Source: Undaria pinnatifida
Lineage: Eukaryota; Sar; Phaeophyceae; Laminariales; Alariaceae
Direction: 5' to 3'
NCBI GenBank assembly: GCA_012845835.1
Contig: JABAKD010000024.1
Location: forward strand, 7,467,103 to 7,531,102
Length of the DNA: 64,000 bases
Below, piece after piece: positions 60,761-64,000 of the stretch (position 1 is its first letter; the number at the start of each line of letters is the position of its first letter). Position numbers and translations under genes: made by a program. The notes under the pieces were generated by a model that searched no databases, was not told the origin of the DNA, and worked only from the letters and a program-made list of their open reading frames with translations.

Positions 60761-61808
60761 AGGTTTCCCTCCAGGATGGGATGAGGTTTTGTCGATGTGT
60801 GTTTCATTGTTGCTTTCGACGTGAAAGAAAATGTTGTCCTGGTTCGATCTCATCCTGTTGCTCTGCGCCAACCACACGCATACACCGTGACCAACACAAA
60901 TGCGAGAGCTTGGAGCACAACTGTCGTTGCACCGCTGCTGCTGTGCTGCTGCTGCTGTACTGCTGTATGCATGCTGATTTTGTGGCTGTGAGGCTGAGCG
61001 GCTGCTTTCGAAAAACATCTACCGCGCTTCCTGATATGTTTTTTAATACAACTATTCCAACAACATCCGTGGCTGCCACAAAGGAGTGCTGTCGTTGCTG
61101 CTGTTTCTGCTTAGGGTCGGTCGTAACGAAGCTATTATTTCGTTTTTTACCGAACGTTCGGCTTTTGCCGAAAATTTTCCGGAAGAATTTCGAGAAAAAC
61201 CCAAAAACTTCGATCCCGAAAAATCTGGCCTTCAAGTTTTTCAATTTTTTTAGGGAAAAAACTAAAAATTAGGTAAAAGGGTGCAGAGGATCGGACAGCC
61301 GCACTGCTCGAGCTGTGCCACCACTCGCGAGCGCACAAGACTGAGCAGGGTCGTTCCCAAGGTCATTGGCAGGTCATGGCTTGTCGCAGAAGGCGCAGTG
61401 GGCTTCTGGGCTCTCCTCGTCGAGTTGACAAAGTGACCACACCGAGGCGGCCGACCGAACGATCTCGCTGACGGCGGTAACTGAGCTTTTGTCACGTTGG
61501 GCGGTGTAGCGCGACGGGTTGGTGATGGATTTCATTCCCCAAGGTACCGACACCTGCCTACGAGTAAGGCCGACTCCATTGGGACAACCACGCGAGTGAC
61601 TTCCGCGAGCGTTGCTGCTGTAGTGACGGTTCTGTGCCGGGTGGACGATTGTTTTGCGACCCAACTGAGGCTCGTACTTGTTAAGATTCAACCCTCGTTG
61701 ACCTCGGTAAAATGCCAAAATTCGCCAAGAACTGAAACGCTGTACGTATGGTTAGGAACGGCCCTTATTACCCCCTCTTATTTGTATGCCGTTTTACATC
61801 TTGTTTAG

Positions 61809-62012
61809 GGCACGTGTGCAAGAACGTCCTCCTCTCTGGTTTCGAGGCTCGGGTTTCGACGAGAGAAAGGGCCGACGCCGTGGAGGAGGCGGTCTCAACG
61901 ACGACCCTCCTCGCCGACAAGTCTCACTGGGGGGTCATTCGGGTCAAGGGGGAGGACAGGCTGAGGTTTCTACACAGTCAGGGGACTAACTCCTTCGAAC
62001 GCGCTGACAAGG
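61809..62012 (+). CDS. Exon of a folate-binding YgfZ/GcvT-like protein (IBA57-related)
   Basis: Acceptor TTGTTTAG ends at 61808 and donor GTGAGG starts at 62013. It encodes HVCKNVLLSGFEARVSTRER, a link, DKSHWGVIRVKGEDRLRFL and HSQGTNSFERADKG. WG-IRV-GEDR-RFLH-Q-TN-F is the N-terminal signature of the YgfZ/COG0354 branch of the aminomethyltransferase fold, which acts in Fe-S cluster assembly or repair with folate in mitochondria or plastids. Two bases before the first full codon and one after the last set its phases (2 and 1). No neighbouring exons are recognised; a large intron or the window end could explain this. It could also be an isolated exon fragment. Confidence 0.7.
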
Positions 62013-62104
62013 GTGAGGATATTTTTACTGGTCTTAAGTGTGAAAAGCGGTTTGCAGTTCGCAGAGGTCCCACTCTCTGCGCACGAGTGTTTTTTTTATG
62101 AAGG

Positions 62105-62330
62105 CTACCGTACGGGGTGGGTCACTTTTGGGGCCTTTTTTTTTGCAACGTCTCGGGGTCAGTCGCGCGAGTAACCCCCCCGTGTTCGTAGTATTAACCT
62201 TTCGCGCCGTTTTGATTTCCCGAAAGTCTTTTGTCACAGTCAGTGAGGTACGGAGCCTCTCGTGCGAGTGGTAAAAAAACGCATCAGTGAAAATTGGAGG
62301 TGGTCCCCCCACCGTGGCCTGCTTCTGTAC
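62105..62330 (+). repeat. Family D dispersed repeat, copy 3
   Basis: CTCGGGGTCAGTCGCGCGAG near the left and GCCTCTCGTGCGAGTGGT near the right. Confidence 0.6.
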
Positions 62331-62334
62331 CAAG

Positions 62335-62940
62335 TTTTTTGTACCAAGGCATCAGAGGAGACGGCAGCGTGGACCTGTGACTGTCGGCGGTGGTCGGTAA
62401 ACTTAGTATACTAGTTTTGGTGTGGAAGCTCCATAACGGCGGGACTAATGACGTTTATATCTGTCGTCTCCTGGCGTCGTGGTGGAAATTGGCGCTGACG
62501 TGCTTGGGGAAAGGATCTGTGTAATTTGAAGTACGCGTACGGTCTAGAACCAAGTCCGTAAAAGAACGGCCACTGTTGTTTTTGTTTTCTAAAGGTGAAC
62601 ATGGGTCAGGGTCTGGGTTGGTTTAGGGCTTATTAATACCAGGCGGTAGTTAGGACTATATTAACAGGTTTGAAAGGTTGAACGAAAAATGACCTTGCTT
62701 ATTTATTTCTGTTTTAGATTTGGTGGGGGTGGGGGTGGTGGTGGATGGTGGAGGCGGATGGTGTTGGTGGAGGTGGAGGCGGAGGTGGCGATGGTGATGT
62801 TTGCAGTGTGTTGTGTTCTTCGTGTTTCCTCTCGTTTCAGGTGTGTGTGTGTTCTTCACATGAAACTGTTGTTTCTGCGCATCAACACGACAACCGCGCA
62901 ATTAATGGAAAGTTTCTGCGCTGACGCCCGCATCGATCCC
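62335..62940. other. Stretch after the YgfZ-like exon, nothing supported
   Basis: An AG (62,840) to GT (62,942) interval ending CGATCCCAG could be an exon by signals, but its translation shows no YgfZ pattern. A short GGTGG-rich stretch is at 62,715-62,790. Confidence 0.4.
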
Positions 62941-62941
62941 A

Positions 62942-63480
62942 GGTGTGGTGGTGTTGGTGGTGGTGTTGATGTTAGTGTTGGTGTTGGTGGTGGTGATGGT
63001 GTTGGTGTTGGTGCTGGTGTTGGTGTTGGTGTTGGGTGTTGTTGTTGGTGGTGGTGGTGGTGTTGTGTGGTGGTGTTGGTGGTGGTGTTGATGTTAGTGT
63101 TGGTGTTGGTGGTGGTGATGGTGTTGGTGTTGGTGCTGGTGTTGGTGTTGGTGTTGGGTGTTGTTGGTGGTGGTGGTGTTGGTGTTGTGTGGTGGTGTTG
63201 GTGGTGGTGTTGATGTTAGTGTTGGTGTTGGTGGTGGTGATGGTGTTGGTGTTGGTGCTGGTGTTGGTGTTGGTGCTGGTGTTGGTGTTGGTGTTGGGTG
63301 TTGTTGGTGGTGGTGGTGGTGTTGTTATCTTTGTTCTTGTTCTTGCTGTTGTTCTTGTTGTTGGTGTTGGTGTTGGTGTTGGTGTTGGTGTTGGTGTTGG
63401 TGTTGGTGTTGGTGTTGGTGTAAGGTGTTGGTGTTGGTGTTGGTGTTGGTGTTGTTGGTGTTGGTGGTGGTGGTGGTGGC
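62942..63480 (+). repeat. GTTGGT triplet block with 120-bp higher-order repeats
   Basis: Three nearly identical units start at GGTGGTGTTGGTGGTGGTGT (about 62,947, 63,066 and 63,190), each containing GATGTTAGTGTTGG and GGTGATGGTGTTGG. They are followed by (GTTGGT)n. All long open frames here are artefacts of the repeat. Confidence 0.95.
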
Positions 63481-63484
63481 GATG

Positions 63485-64000
63485 GTGGGGGTGTTTGGTT
63501 GTGTGTTGTCATCTTCGTCGTGTGGGGTTTTGTTTGTTTTTGTCGAGCGAGATATTCTTCGCCACACCCCCACTGCTGGCGAGCTCACGCATTCACTTAC
63601 TACGTGTAGTCTGTGGTTGTCTTTTTTCTTTTGCCAATATCGGACGCGTACTGTTTTGTTTTGTTTTGTTTTTCTCGTAGCGCTGTGTAGCTCTCCTTCA
63701 CCTCGCTACATTCCCCCTGCTGGCGAGTTATCTTCCTTGCTTCGTTTTCGATTTCTCTCGTTTTGTCTTTATTTCTTCCTTCCTTTTTTTCCCCCTCCTC
63801 GGATTTGTATATCGTTTGGTTTATATGTGTGTTTTCACGTTAACCTCATCGTGACACCCTTCTGCATCCAGCACAACCTGCAGGGCACCAGGGGTGTGTA
63901 ATTCGCATACATTTTTTGAACCAGTTGTTGTGTTCGCTGTCCACATAGTAATGCTTCCCATGAACGCGTACCAGGTACATTTAATGCAAGGTTTCCGCGC
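63485..64000. other. Window end, nothing supported
   Basis: CACCCCCACTGCTGGCGAGCTC and CATTCCCCCTGCTGGCGAGTT (63,565 and 63,705) are a diverged tandem pair. An AG at 63,870 with HNLQGTRGV and GT donor could be a small exon but is not recognisable. Confidence 0.45.

Noticed and set aside
62689..63901. Val/Gly/Cys-rich open frames of 174-247 codons
   Set aside because: Products of the GTTGGT repeat and its 120-bp higher-order units.

Overview
The window is eukaryotic nuclear DNA with very low gene density. One gene can be reconstructed with confidence, two more are partly supported, and most of the rest is transposon debris and satellite DNA. Long GT-AG (and one likely GC-AG) introns, scattered TTAGGG-like arrays, a bipartite-looking N-terminal targeting region and the gene content fit a photosynthetic stramenopile, for example a brown alga with a repeat-rich genome. 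That assignment is inference; no marker in the window proves it.

The core of the window (3,879-29,202, + strand) is one gene of about 25 kb for a glutathionyl-hydroquinone reductase (Xi-class glutathione transferase, ECM4/YqjG family). Nine short exons join in phase at every junction to give 416 codons plus stop, with introns up to about 7 kb. Two alternative versions of exon 5 exist. Several exons have degenerate partial copies (exon echoes) in the neighbouring introns: exon 2 once, exon 5 twice plus the second usable copy, exon 7 three times, exon 9 at least twice. The introns also hold MITEs, a long-inverted-repeat element, 16-bp and 35-bp satellites, triplet repeats and a dead Copia gag.

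From 29 to 48 kb the window is mainly non-genic: a 13-bp minisatellite (29.2-30.06 kb), many MITEs, miniature LTR elements with recognisable LTRs, PBS-like and polypurine tracts (33.3-35.6 kb), a foldback element (40.25-40.71 kb), a roughly 19-bp minisatellite (44.1-45.2 kb) and a mariner-type MITE with TA duplications.

From 48 kb to the end there is a small, probably intact gene for an unrecognised two-pass membrane protein (48,323-48,760) with a decayed copy of its C-terminus just downstream, several further repeat families, coding-like tandem repeats at 55-57 and 60 kb, one clear exon of a folate-binding YgfZ/GcvT-like protein (61,809-62,012), and a GTT/GGT triplet-repeat block at 62.9-63.5 kb.

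At least eight dispersed families recur. The most abundant (family A) is a roughly 265-bp MITE with perfect-to-near-perfect 20-bp terminal inverted repeats and 15 or more copies. All alignments were made by eye, so boundaries are approximate unless splice phase or target-site duplications fix them.
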